64,000 bases of DNA, taken from the NCBI GenBank assembly GCA_017311315.1, contig CM029650.1, positions 25,485,675 to 25,549,674 of the forward strand. Reading direction: 5' to 3'. The notes under the pieces were generated by a model. The model was given only the letters and a program-made list of their open reading frames with translations, ran no database searches and was not told the origin of the DNA. Below are positions 1 to 10,734 of this stretch, piece after piece (positions within the stretch are counted from its first letter, which is position 1; each line of letters begins with the position of its first letter). This DNA is from Dendrocalamus latiflorus (lineage: Eukaryota > Streptophyta > Magnoliopsida > Poales > Poaceae). Position numbers and translations under genes: made by a program.

Positions 1-600
1 TTCTTTTCCTCTCTTCTCTTTCCTCTTCTTTTTCTTTTCCTGCATTGCATCTGTGCCTCGGTCTCCTCACCATTTCTTCTCCCGACAGATCCTGGGCTCC
101 TTGCTCTCTCTCTCTCTCTCTCTCTCTCTCGCCTATTCGTTGTCGCTACCTATCGGCCCATCCCCTTCTCTGCTACTCCCCCTCCATCGCACCACCGCCG
201 CAACCTGCGACTCTACTCCTCCCCTCCACCACGCCTCCGCCACCCACTGGTCCTCATTGTGCCGACCTCATTCGCCGCCCGTCCACCGCCCTACCGTCTC
301 CGCTCAGCTTCCCCCTCCACTGCTCCTCGGTCCTCATCCTCCTCACCGCCGTTGGTCATCCTCCCTCTCCACCACCCCTTCCCGACTTCCCCCACCGCAC
401 CCCTCCTCTTCCCCTCTGCCTCCCCTCCTCCCCAGTGTCGACCACCCCTCCACCTCTCCCTTCCGCTGCTCTATGTCTGAGTTCGGACCATCTGGATCCA
501 ACTTCGACATAGCCACCTCCCCACTCGCACTGGAGCTTCTGCTGTTCTGCATCTTCACCGTCCGACATTCATGGGAATTTGAGCTCTAGACCGTGTAGTG
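1..600. other. GC-rich, CT-rich leader-like sequence, no supported gene
   Basis: The stretch is pyrimidine-rich on the plus strand, with a (CT)n microsatellite near 103-130 followed by C-rich DNA. Several overlapping frames are open, but they encode only Pro/Ser/His-rich low-complexity protein, and more than one frame is open at once, as expected from composition alone. It resembles the GC-rich islands inside the LTRs at 33.8-34.8 and 37.8-38.7 kb, so it may be retroelement-derived or the 5' leader of something beyond the window. I recognise no domain. Confidence 0.4.
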
Positions 601-1403
601 AGAGAGCATACTCTACGGTCCCAATGCCCATCTGGGGCCTCTAGCTGGCCCGCATGGGTTCCACATCAACCCATGCTACCGTTCCCGCCTTCATAGTGGG
701 TGGGAACGACGTCGGTGCCTGACCATGGCAATAGGGACATGGCAGAGGTGGCCGAGCAAGAAGCCATAGCGGGCGTGGCCATGGTTGAATAAGGCTCAAC
801 AGCGAAGGCACCGAAGACACAAGATACAAACACAACATGAAGGGTATGAAGATGGCGGCCGTAGCCACCATCATTGCCACTACCTCCACCGACTACATGT
901 TCACAGGGTAGGCCCTAGGCTGGCACGACCCTAGGTCTCTCTAGAGACAAGTTGTGCCAGCATGAGTATAACACGGCAGGGTGACCGTGCTGACCAGCAC
1001 GGGCCGACACGGCTTAAAGCCTGCCGGCCCGTGCCATGTCGGCACGGTACAGCCCTATTCCCAGTATCCATGCATGCATGTGCTCTCCTGTGCTGCCTGC
1101 CTACGCGTGCATCTGATAGATTATATTAGGGCACAATGCAAGTTGGTAGGGCCCATACACGCGGTGCCATACGCCAATAATGAATAATCCCCTTCCCATA
1201 CATAAGTACACAAATTAGGGCATACATCAAGTATACTTAAGAGTAACCATACTGCCATAACCAGACAATTAGCTTCGTAGCTTCTCCCACAACTGCAAGG
1301 AATCGAACCTGCAATTAAGTTAAGCAAACTAGCTTGATTCAGAAACAAAGAGCTAGCTAGCAAGCAGCTCATTAAAGAGTAGTTGAGGGGATTGATCGAA
1401 GAG
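600..1403. other. Upstream region of WRKY gene 1 with repeat-like GC block
   Basis: Around 900-1060 there are repeated, partly inverted runs of CGGCACGG, CACGGGCC and GCCGGCCCGTGCC, the look of a degenerate GC-rich transposon end common in grasses; exact ends were not found. From about 1080 to 1403 the DNA becomes AT-rich and is the probable promoter and 5' UTR of WRKY gene 1. I see no convincing TATA box and no TTGAC W-box core here. Confidence 0.35.
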
Positions 1404-2542
1404 ATGAAGCACGGCAACAACAGCAACAGGTATCTTGTTCCTCAAAATTCATCGGTTTGTGATCTCTCCCCTCTTGTTTGCGACCACCGGCCGGCGTTGA
1501 AGGAGATTGCCAGAGAGCAGTCTCTGGTGACGCAGCTCCGGGCCATCGTCCTGCCGGCGCTTCAGGCAGACGAACGTGCCGAGCTCGTAGCTCACATCTT
1601 CGAGAGCATTCTCGATTGCTCCAGAAAGGTGATGTCTGAGCTGCAGCTTCAGCCTGATACTCGAGCCGATGATGTATCGGTGGACGACAAAAGGAGAGTC
1701 AGGAAGATTTCTGTTGACTGCAGGAAGGAGGAGATTGGCAAGCCCCATCGTCGGCACAAGAGAGGGTATTTGACTTGATTAATTCAGTAAAACTGATAAT
1801 TCATGCTCCTGTGTTTCAATCTTATGTTCTGGCTTTCCAAACATATATTCCAGTATTCTTCTGGTTTTAATGATTTTCTCCACCACCGATTATGATTAAG
1901 CAGGAGATTTGCTGACTCGGTGTCCGTTGAAACGCCTGTTCCGCACTGTGATGGGCACCAATGGAGGAAATACGGGCAGAAGCACATCAACAACACAAAA
2001 CACCCAAGGTACGTATATAAATGTGCATCGATCGATCCACATGTGTGTAATTAAATTCAATTTGCAAAACAACTGCAAATTCGCTGAAACCAATTGGATG
2101 AAGCAGGAGCTACTACAGATGCACCTACAGGCAAGAGCAGGACTGCAAGGCAACAAAGACGGTGCAGCAGCACGATGACAGCAAGAGTAGCGCCGATCAT
2201 CCTGTGATGTACGCAGTCGTCTACTACGGCCAACACACCTGCCACGGCAATAACATTGATGGTGAAGATTCAGCACCTGATGTCCTCGAAACAGGAAGCA
2301 ACCAGAGCCGGAGCAGCGGCGACCATGCACAGAGCAACAGCCAGGGCAGCGTCTCAGTGACTTGTTCGGTCGCCGACGATCACCAGACGTCCCTAGAAAG
2401 TGAGCTGCTCGACATACCAGACTTAGCCACAGAGGTGAACCAGTATGAGCTATTTGACGCGACTGCGTATGCTCCGTTGGACTTGGGCACTTGGGAGATG
2501 GATGAACATGGACATGGGCTCGTAAACTTTGGAGACTGGTAA
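1404..2542 (+). CDS. WRKY transcription factor 1, group III
   Basis: Reconstructed from three exons, 1404-1765, 1904-2008 and 2107-2542, all with GT-AG introns and phases that keep frame, giving 300 residues. The WRKY domain has WRKYGQK at about residues 141-147, followed by SYYRC and a zinc finger C161-x7-C169-x29-H199-x-C201. The HxC ending makes it group III; x29 is longer than the usual x23 and matches the extended spacer reported for monocot group III members. The second intron splits the Arg codon before SYYRC, the conserved position in this family. The N-terminus carries an amphipathic segment (about 25-60) like other group III proteins, and the C-terminus is acidic. WRKY proteins bind W-box DNA (TTGAC core) in the nucleus, usually in stress or defence responses. 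The exact target is unknown. The ATG at 1404 was chosen; an in-frame TTG upstream is not needed. Confidence 0.9.
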
Positions 2543-3016
2543 AATTAACATCATATACATGGACGAACGAGTCTGTCAGTATGAGCAGCAGCAGAAGAAG
2601 AAGCATTGGCAGCTGTTGTATGTCATTAGAATCTCGTGGTTATGATCTTTGGGCCAAACGATCATTTTATCTAGATACGTACGCGTATGCCTCGTTTTAT
2701 ATCACAAACTAAGTAATGATGGAAGCGTCTTGATTTGTACAAGTCATGGCTAATAGATGTTGTGGGTCGATCGAAAGCATTTGTTCAAAGGAAATTATGC
2801 AAGCTAAGTATTTGCTCATTTACTAGTTATCTGTACATGCCGCCGCATTGATACAACACACGGCCGAATTGCGATTTAATTTGCGCGTGCAGTGTATGTA
2901 CATGCACATGAGGTTAATTAACTGCAGGTAAGCGTACCTGCCCATGAATTGGCTTCCCTTCCAAATCCAGCGTGCATAAATTAATCAGCTGATTTATAAC
3001 TAAGCAGCTTCCCTAA
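2543..3016. other. Intergenic, 3' side of WRKY gene 1
   Basis: AT-rich DNA with the 3' UTR of WRKY gene 1 in its first part. No coding potential, RNA gene or obvious repeat was seen before the MITE at 3017. Confidence 0.4.
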
Positions 3017-3295
3017 GCCCCGCTCGATTGGACTGAAAAGCTATGGTTTATGACTAAATTACATTGTAGCGGCTGAATTTTTATTGTAGCTGAAGGTGGT
3101 TTATTTAGTGTAATTAAATTAAAAAAAATTAAAAATAGAATAAATAAGTTAGCTCATTACGGACAACGCGAATGAATACGAGAAAAAAGAACAGCAAAAA
3201 AGCTCAAAAAAAACCAAAAGTTCAGAAAAAGACAAAATTTATGAATAGTAAAAAATAAACCAGAAGTCAGAAGCTGAAGCTGAAATGAACGGGGC
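3017..3295. mobile_element. MITE, family A copy 1 (TAA target duplication)
   Basis: A 279-bp element with imperfect inverted ends GCCCCGCTCG at the left and the complement of GCCCCGTTCA at the right, flanked by TAA on both sides (3014-3016 and 3296-3298). A TAA duplication suggests the PIF/Harbinger class. The interior is A-rich with no coding potential. Related copies lie at about 24859-25116 (same orientation) and about 29462-29735 (opposite orientation). Confidence 0.7.
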
Positions 3296-3298
3296 TAA

Positions 3299-3929
3299 GT
3301 TCCGTATCAAGAAAAATTCAAAGTTTCGTATCAAGAAAATTCGACAAACCTTCAGTTCTAGCTAATAGCTAGGAGTGCACTGGAAGCTCCTCACTACATA
3401 TATCTCGAGTCATTGTGTTCTCTTTTTTTTTTCAGAAACGGGCAAGAGCTCTGTAATTCAATTAAGAGATGAGAAAATGTAGTACAAAAAAAAGTACAGG
3501 GTCCGATGGAACACGAAGGACACCAGCTCGAGCCATTGTGTTCTAGATTTGGGATAAGAACACGTTAATTACTACGTACCTTGATCTGGAAATATGTTTA
3601 TATAGCAACAGCACAACATATGCAACAGTGTCGTGCATGCATTATGCATATGCAACAGCAAAGCAACTAGCAAGCTAATGAGCAATTTATAATTAAACAG
3701 GTGTCTGACCCACAGCCGCCACAAGTTTGTCGTATATGCTGTCTCTCCACGTGCATATACCATGCATGCACATAAATCTATGCTGGGGCAGTTGTTGGAG
3801 AATTGATGTTGCAACTACGAGCTAGCTAGCTAGACAACGTACGTACCCATCTCCTTGCGTAGTGCCACTGTTTAGTTTAGTGTACAAGTTGGTAGCTAGG
3901 TACGGAGTATCTACTATAACTTGCACCGT
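3299..3929. other. Intergenic, nothing recognised
   Basis: AT-rich DNA with a near-duplicate phrase (CATTGTGTTCT at about 3412 and 3533) and short tandem GCTA/CGTA runs near 3820-3845. No gene or RNA is supported. Confidence 0.35.
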
Positions 3930-4571
3930 AATCTTAAAGATCATGAGAGAAGGTCATGTTTAATGTTGTGATGAGCCAATGCAATATTTTTGGAGTAATT
4001 ATTCGATTTTGCAAAAGATTGCATTTTGTTTGGGCTGCCTTCTGAAAGTTTCAGTAGAAGCGGTAGTACCGGCTTGAGAGGAGCGGTAGTACCGATTTTA
4101 GCAGAAATTGAGAATTTTGGAATTTGAGTTGTAGATGGAGTTTGAGTGATCTAAGTCATTGCATTAAGATTGCATGATGCACGTTTTGGCTAATGTGGGT
4201 CAAGTTATGAATAACTTGTGTTCGAAAACGATTTCGTTGTCTTTGGATGTTTAATCTGAAAGATCATAAGAGGTCATGTTTAATGTTACGATGAACCACT
4301 ACAATATTTCTGAAGTAGTTATTCGATTTTGCAAAAGATTGCATTTTGATTGTGCTGTCTTCTGAAAGTTTCAGTAGAAGTGGTAGTACCGGCTTGAGAG
4401 GAGCGATAGTATCAGTTTTGGCAGAAATTCAGAACTTTGAGATTTGAGTTGTAGATGGAGTTTGGGTGATCTGAGTCATTGCATTAAGATTGCACGATGC
4501 ATGTTTTGGCTAATGTGGGTCAAGTTGTGAAGAACTTGTATCCGGAAACGATTTCCTTGTCTTTGGATATG
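3930..4571. repeat. Tandem duplication of a ~320-bp retroelement-like unit
   Basis: Two consecutive units, 3930-4252 and 4253-4571, share most of their sequence in the same orientation. Shared landmarks include the 20-bp phrase beginning TTCGATTTTGCAAAAG, the phrase TAGTACCGGCTTGAGAGGAG and the closing phrase TTGTCTTTGGAT. A diverged relative of the last part occurs near 13660-13740, so the unit probably belongs to a dispersed retroelement family, perhaps LTR DNA. Confidence 0.7.
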
Positions 4572-5245
4572 CGGGGACGCTTAGGGTCATCATGGTCAAC
4601 AGCGAGGATCGAGGCCATGCTCAGAGGGGAACCGAGGCGCAGAAAAATCAATGATGCTAGGTGAGATGGTGAGCTTAAGCATGGTACGAGAAAGGCAGAA
4701 AATATTAAAGGCAAGTTCGAACGATGGATTTGCGCCATGTGGTTTGGTCAGTTCAAGTGAGGTATGGTCCGGTAGAATCAGATCGAGAGAGACTTACCAA
4801 GTACTCACAAAGCCATCGGCCTTAAAGTACAGAACCAGAGATGAAGAAAAGGAGTGGGAAGAAGCAGATGGATAGTCGCTCACCGAAGAAGTCGGCTATG
4901 TGGCTGCTCACGAAGAATCTGGGAATGTCTTTTTTTTGCACTTTTGTAATAAAATTGCCTTGAATTTTGCGGGAAAAAGAAGGATTGTCGGGGTGTGCCT
5001 CGGATGCTATGCTATGCTTCGAATTGGCAGTCATGCGCCTGACGAAACAGTTCATCTTTCCACCTAAATGCTCCATGTATCTAGCCAAAAAAACAGCAAA
5101 TGAAGCAAGTGACCTACTCTAGTGTTCCCGTTCAATGAACCGGATACACTAGTTTAGGGACTTTGCTATTTGGTTTATAGTATTACCAAGTACCAACTAA
5201 AGTAGGGACTCTAGTGTTCCCGTTCAATGAACCGGATACATCTGA
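4572..5245. other. Decayed retroelement-like DNA with a 92-bp-spaced direct repeat
   Basis: Continues the family seen at 3930-4571 and at 13.7-13.9 kb. Near its end the phrase beginning ACTCTAGTGTTCCCGTTC, about 32 bp long, occurs at 5116 and again at 5208 in the same orientation, ending just before the truncated CACTA fragment. No coding sequence is supported. Confidence 0.4.
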
Positions 5246-6229
5246 AGATTTTAAGGTATTCGCTATTTCACATTAATTAATCCTATGCAACAGTTGGTAC
5301 TAATGCCTCTTGAACTAACACATTCCATTTTTTGCAGTGCCACCAGCAGCAACCGGGCAACACACGTGGATACTACGTTTGCCAACATATGGAACTACTC
5401 CTCGATTCCTCGAGGCTCACCAATCCCAAGGTTTGTCACTCTTCCCATAATTACTTCATACTTATCACGTTACATATATACGCACATTGATATTCCTATC
5501 AACAGACTGCGTCCATCCCGTCAACTGCATTGAAACAGTCTGATCTTGGAGGGATTCAAGGAGAGTTGGCGTACTTTTTGCTGACTCAAGTCATAAAGTC
5601 AGGAGGACGGTTCCACTGCGCACCATGATTTCTTATTGGTCTTATCACTGCAAATGCAGTGTAGATCTTTTGTAACTGTGCATTTGTTAATGGATATTTC
5701 ATTTCAATTCAATTAATCGATTTGCAAAATGGATGCATGCTTTATGTTTGTGAAATGAAGTGTGATGTCAATTGGATGTTTTATGTCTGTGAAATGTATC
5801 TGAAAGGAAATGAGATATGTGAATTGTATGTTTTTGTCTGTGATTATCTGCTTGTTTCAGAGGGCATGGCTAGCATTTCCTGAGGCTAGCCAATAACAGA
5901 AATGTATGTAGGGGTCCAAGGGAATATCACAGACGGTTTTTGAGTAAAAACCGTCTGTGATAGCTGATAATCACAAACGGTTTTTACTCAAAAACCGTCT
6001 GTGCTAATCAGCTATCACAGACGGTTTTTACTCAAAAATCGTCTGTGCTAATCAGCTATCACAGACGGTTTGTACTCAAAAACCGTCTGTGATACCTGAT
6101 AATCACAGACGGTTTGAAAACCATCTGTGATGACCTTCGATTATCACTGACCCATAAATACAGACGGTTCACAAAACCGTCTGTGATGACATTTTCGAAC
6201 TATCTGTGATGACCTTTTCTGTAGTAGTG
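5246..6229 (+). mobile_element. Truncated CACTA end carrying a Ulp1-like exon
   Basis: The reverse complement of the 15165-16085 end of the large CACTA element matches here almost throughout. The fragment ends at 6229 with TTTCTGTAGTAGTG, the CACTA terminal inverted repeat, preceded by palindromic subterminal repeats. The other terminus is missing. It includes the exon encoding the Ulp1 active-site region (about 5338-5431) and the last exon ending at TGA 5626-5628. In the active-site exon the catalytic Cys codon TGT of the larger copy is CGT (Arg, 5365-5367), so this copy could not encode an active protease. The remainder of the gene is absent. Confidence 0.85.
5927..6215. repeat. CACTA subterminal palindromic repeats (truncated copy)
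   Basis: About six paired copies of the motif CACAGACGGTTTTT and its complement AAAAACCGTCTGTG, alternating in orientation. In En/Spm-type elements such subterminal arrays are the binding sites of the element-encoded DNA-binding protein. Confidence 0.85.
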
Positions 6230-6872
6230 ATGTACTCTCTTCCCCGAAGGATAAGCTTTTAAGCTTGTATCGCCTAACGTCATTAGGTATTTCTTATGTC
6301 CTCTTGTTATGTGCATACAATGGGTTTGAACAAATATTATAGAGCATAGAAAGCACCGTGCAATTTGTTTATAATCAATATAGGAAAAATTAATACAAGG
6401 CTAGTTAAAAGAGAGGGACGTGATGGGCGTCATCGTCGTCCAAATTAAAATTGGTCGTGACAGGATTAACCCAACCAACTAAACTAGCTAGTATTAGTTC
6501 ATCCTAGTTGAGCAATTAGCCTCTCCCTGCAGGCAGGCGATGTGTGCATGCGTGTCAATCAATTATTGGTTGCAGACCAAACCCCAAATTAAAAAAAAAA
6601 GCATGCATGCAATATTGTCATGGCAATGCGAAGTAATATAATCTCCTGCACAAAAAAGAATACTGAGTTGACATTGTTTGGACATTGGCACGGTCTCTAA
6701 CTCACATACTCTTATTTAATCATTACCTTTTTAGGTTTTTTTAAAAATAAAAATATACTAATATAATTCTCATCTCATAAACCTAAATATATTTTAATAT
6801 TAGCGGTCAAATTTCAAGCTTGACTGCACATAATCTTGAACAATGTCTAGTGTTGAACAGGAGAAATTATGG
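6230..6872. other. Intergenic, nothing recognised
   Basis: AT-rich DNA after the CACTA terminus. No open frame with recognisable content, RNA gene or clear repeat end was found. Confidence 0.35.
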
Positions 6873-7109
6873 GCCTGTTCGGTTGGTGAGAAGCCGGCCG
6901 GCTTCTCGCAACCGCTACAGTACCTAACTTTTAAACGGAGTATTTTTTCAAGATGGGATCTATAAGTTAAACATAGTACACGTTAAAAGCCTAACATCTG
7001 TACCAGTCAAAATCGTAAGTGAGTATCGATCTCTCCGTAATCTGTACCGTAAACAGCCAAAATTCAAAAATTTCAGCCAAAAGTCATAAACCGTAGCCAA
7101 AAAGAAACC
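6873..7109. mobile_element. MITE, family B copy 1
   Basis: About 237 bp collinear with 53774-54012. Both begin GCCTGTTC and share phrases such as GCTACAGTACCTAACTTT, AAACGGAGTATTTTTTCAA and CCGTAAACAGCCAAAAT. The right end of this copy is degraded compared with the copy at 53.8 kb, which has clear inverted ends. Confidence 0.65.
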
Positions 7110-7478
7110 AATGAAATGATGACATGTGGCAAAACACTGTAGCAAAAACATACTGTTTTGCTACAGGATTGCTACAGTATCATATGTGACGTGACATGGT
7201 CTTGTTGGTTTGTTACACAAAGTCACCAATATCCCGGTTACACTATAAATTTTCTCGTAGGACCTGTACGTTACTGGGTGAGGTGCATTCACTTACATCG
7301 CTTGTTGTTTTCATTTTTATTTGACTTCAAATACATGCAGATAGTCAGCAAAATTGGTTCAAGGCTAGGATTGGTTTGACTGGAATATAAAAAAAGCATC
7401 AATTTCTACTCTCTCTGTGTACACACACATACCCAAACTCTAAAATTCTATCAATCATACATGTGTATCAGATGATTC
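7110..7478. other. Intergenic, nothing recognised
   Basis: Contains repeated CTGTAGCAAAA / TTTTGCTACAG phrases near 7136-7178 that may be the edge of another small element. No gene is supported. Confidence 0.3.
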
Positions 7479-7962
7479 TTGATGTGGATGCCTAGTCATC
7501 CAGGTGTCTCATGTAATTTACTTATATATATATACACTCTCTCTCTCTCTCTCTCTCTCTCTGTCGGGAGTACATACTCCTATTTCTTATATATCGCTTA
7601 AATGATATTTTGCCTCTTTATCCTTTTAAGCATACACTAATAATAATTATTAGCTACTTCAAAGTGAGTTACATGAAAAATTCCATCAAAATCCACTTTT
7701 TATAGCATAGTTTGTGTATAATTCTTTTTATATATGGAAAAAAGATATATACCAAAAATAAAGGGCTTCAATGAAAATTTTTCAACCAAGTTGCATTGGA
7801 GTATCTTAAAATTAATACTTAAGTATATTAAAAGTGATAAAGAGATATAACATCATTTAAACGGTATATAAGAAGTAAGAGTATGTATTCCCAAGAGTAT
7901 AGAATATATATATATAAGTGAATTACATGAGGCACCTAGGTGCCTAAGCATCCACATCAAGG
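7479..7962. mobile_element. Fold-back MITE with long inverted arms
   Basis: The left end (7479-7535, starting TTGATGTGGATGCCTAG) is the imperfect reverse complement of the right end (about 7908-7960, ending GCATCCACATCAA). The inversion continues inward: 7563-7625 pairs with about 7835-7900, so most of the ~480 bp could fold on itself. A (CT)n run sits at about 7537-7562. There is no coding potential. Its position about 1.7 kb upstream of WRKY gene 2 could matter for small-RNA production; that is inference. Confidence 0.7.
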
Positions 7963-9559
7963 GGGGGGTGTCATTCTTTCTATTTTTGGGTGTAATTACT
8001 CTCAATTATGTATCTTGCAAAATAAGCAGTATGTCACACAACGGACTTTTTATCTGTAAATATGCAATTTTTTATGTGATTGACATTGGTATATCTTATA
8101 ATTAGTATATAAGCATACCTAAGATGATAAATAAGTATATTAAGCTTATTTAGGTGGTATATTATGGGTGGTAGTAACTACACTTGGAATAGAATGTATT
8201 TTCCCATTACACACACCATGCAATTTGCTCAGGTCCCCAACTTTGTTTCAACAGTTACTCAATATTGTTTAATTGTTCGATTGACCACACATGTATAAAC
8301 TGGCCGGGATCAATATTACTCTTCAACATATATGATAATAAAGTTATCTTACATTTATGCCTCTTTTAATTTATCAATTAATAAATATCTATTCTCTAAA
8401 AAAACACTATAATCCATTGTGCAACCCATCCAAAACATGAAATGTCACCGAATTGTAAGTGTTTTTTTTTTGTTGCGCATCACCAACTCTATTAATTTGA
8501 AAATTATATATGACCTCTGAACACACCTGCTATTTGATCTGAACAAATTACTTGCCACTAGAGTCAATCAATCAAACAATGCAAGTCCCTGTTTGGGGCC
8601 CAATATGGAGCGACAAATTGTGCACACTCCACAGCCACTAGAATTGTTGGCTGGTTTCTTCTTCTTCATCCATGTCTTGTGTGAATGAAGCAGTTTGGTA
8701 AGCAAGTCTTGGAGGTGTCACAATTCACGACCATAGGAATAGATCGTAGCCGCAAAATTGTGCACATCCAGCTGGCCATGAAGTGACAAGCAGAAACGTT
8801 TTTTCACACATCAATTAACTGATGGAGGCCATAATATTCATACACAGGAAAAAAAAACAGGCGTAGGTTCACGACAAAATTAAGAGCAATTCTCTTGGTC
8901 TCCCATGTTCGCATGTATTCAAATTATATATTTATATATAAAATAACAAGGGTACCATAGTGCCCACGCTTCATGAGTGAGACTTTCCATCCATGTCAAT
9001 AACATCCTTTCCATACCATTGCATTAGAACGCATAGCCACCATGGTGCCCCATTTCAGCGTCTTGTATATATATACCTCGTTACAGTGATGGGATGCTAA
9101 ATACTCCATAAAAGAAAAAGGAAAAACATATGCAATTGATATTGGGAAATTACGGTCATTTTATACAATATAACCTTTGTTTTGCAGTCAAAAGAAGAGG
9201 AAAAAAATGGTGTTACTCCTATAATAATTGAGCACGGTGTTCTCGAAGCAATTTATTTCCAAATATTTTATAGGAACATGTTTTGTGTATAAAATTAACT
9301 TTACGGCAATTGGTTAGCAATTATTCTATAAATAAAAAATCTCATATAGGTTCGCATGTAATACATACAATCCAGGAGAAATCCTAACCTCTAACCCATT
9401 TAACCCATTTATGCATCATTTTCTTTGTATAATTCAAACACTTACTGTGCCGTACTATCTGATAGTGTCCTCACTTTCCCTAGACTTTTCATAGTGAGAA
9501 CATTTGAACAAATAATCTCAGTGCCCTCGACTATGTTGTTGTGTTGCTTGCTTGGCTAG
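7963..9559. other. Upstream region of WRKY gene 2 with MITE fragments
   Basis: About 8040-8220 resembles 56560-56760 (shared TTAGTATATAAGCATAC-like and GGTATATTATGGGTG-like phrases), so both are probably copies of one MITE family. An AT-rich repeat-like segment lies at 8930-9080. A W-box-like AGTCAA (TTGACT on the minus strand) is at 9186-9191, about 450 bp before the WRKY 2 start; one such site may be chance. Confidence 0.4.
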
Positions 9560-9567
9560 TATAAATA
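9560..9567 (+). promoter_or_regulatory. Putative TATA box of WRKY gene 2
   Basis: TATAAATA, 78 bp before the ATG at 9645, a typical spacing for a plant core promoter with a short 5' UTR. No transcript evidence is available. Confidence 0.5.
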
Positions 9568-9644
9568 TTGATGCCTAAAGCTGCATTTAGCTAACACCTT
9601 CTACTCCAACTATTGTAGCCACATACACTAGACAAATTCGCGAG

Positions 9645-10734
9645 ATGAACATTATCGAATCTTTCGATCATCATGACGACCGCCAAGTGGTGATCAACGA
9701 GATTGAGCACCAGAAGACTCTCGTGCTGGAGCTACGTGATATTGTGCAACCAATACTTCCAGAGGCCCACGATGGGCTAACGAAGATTGTTCTTCAGCTC
9801 TTTGAAGATATGTTGAGTTCGTCAAGTAAGGCCATCTCCTTGCTTGAACTTAGCAGCGGTAACAACCACAAACATGGTAATCTTGTCGGAGGTAACAACG
9901 ACGAACACGGTAAGCATAACATGGAGAATCACAGCAACTTGAGGGAGGAAGCCAAGGTCACTGGAAATAAGAGAAGGTATATAGATATCTTAGCATTTGA
10001 GCATGTATATGTCTAGTTACTTATCATTCCATTAAGCCATTCTGGAGCTCTAACAAATGTGATTGCTTCTCTTGGCGCTGGTAGGAAGAATGCACAACAC
10101 ACAGGTTCACTTGTGACACAAGCACCATACCATGATGGATACCAATGGAGGAAGTATGGGCAGAAGTGGATCTCCAAAGCAAGACACACTAGGTATACAC
10201 CAACACCAATGCATGTATATATAACTGCATTCAATTATTTACATTTATATATATATATATATAACCATTTTATATCTAATAGTAACCTAAATGCCCTATC
10301 TAATGAGTTTATGCTTAACCAGGAGCTACTATAGATGTGCCAATAGTAAAGGACAAGGGTGTTCCGCAACCAAGACAGTGCAACAGATGGAGACACATGG
10401 AAGTAAACTGACGAGGTTGTTCAATGTTGACTATTATGGCCAGCACACTTGCAAGAGAGATGTGCATCCATATGTTGTTGAAACAGCTCATCGTAGTGTG
10501 TCACCTATCAATAATAACCAATGCAATATCCCAATGACTGTCAATGAAGTTCATCAAGTTCAGGATGAAAGCTTCGAGAACTTGTTCATGGTACCTGACA
10601 TGCCAGAATATTTGGCAGACATTGAAATGGCACGGTTAGTTGAAGCTACTATGAACTTGCCATTGGACCCTGAGCCTTGGGAGTTTAGTGACCCATTAAG
10701 ATGTCAGCAACAAAGTCCTTTGTACATATGGTGA
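9645..10734 (+). CDS. WRKY transcription factor 2, group III
   Basis: Three exons, 9645-9976, 10085-10192 and 10323-10734, with GT-AG introns and continuous frame, giving 283 residues. WRKYGQK lies at about residues 132-138, followed by SYYRC and the zinc finger C152-x7-C160-x27-H188-x-C190, again a lengthened group III finger. The second intron splits the conserved Arg codon before SYYRC. The N-terminal third has a hydrophobic-heptad-like segment (about 18-60) and then an Asn/His-rich linker with repeated GGNN/EHGKH phrases. It shares ATKTVQQ, DYYGQHTC-like and C-terminal PLD-PWE phrases with WRKY 1, so the two look like tandem duplicates. Expected role: nuclear, W-box-binding regulator; the targets cannot be seen here. 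Confidence 0.9.

Noticed and set aside
45..589. Two overlapping Pro/Ser/His-rich open frames (155 and 178 codons)
   Set aside because: C-rich composition keeps several frames open; no domain, no start context and no splice structure were recognisable.
5116..5240. Direct repeat of about 32 bp as a target-site duplication of the truncated CACTA fragment
   Set aside because: CACTA elements make 3-bp duplications, and both repeat copies lie on the same side of the fragment.
5927..6215. Regularly spaced palindromic repeats that might suggest a CRISPR-like array
   Set aside because: Repeats alternate orientation, lie next to a CACTA terminus and have no unique spacers of constant length; the genome is a plant's.
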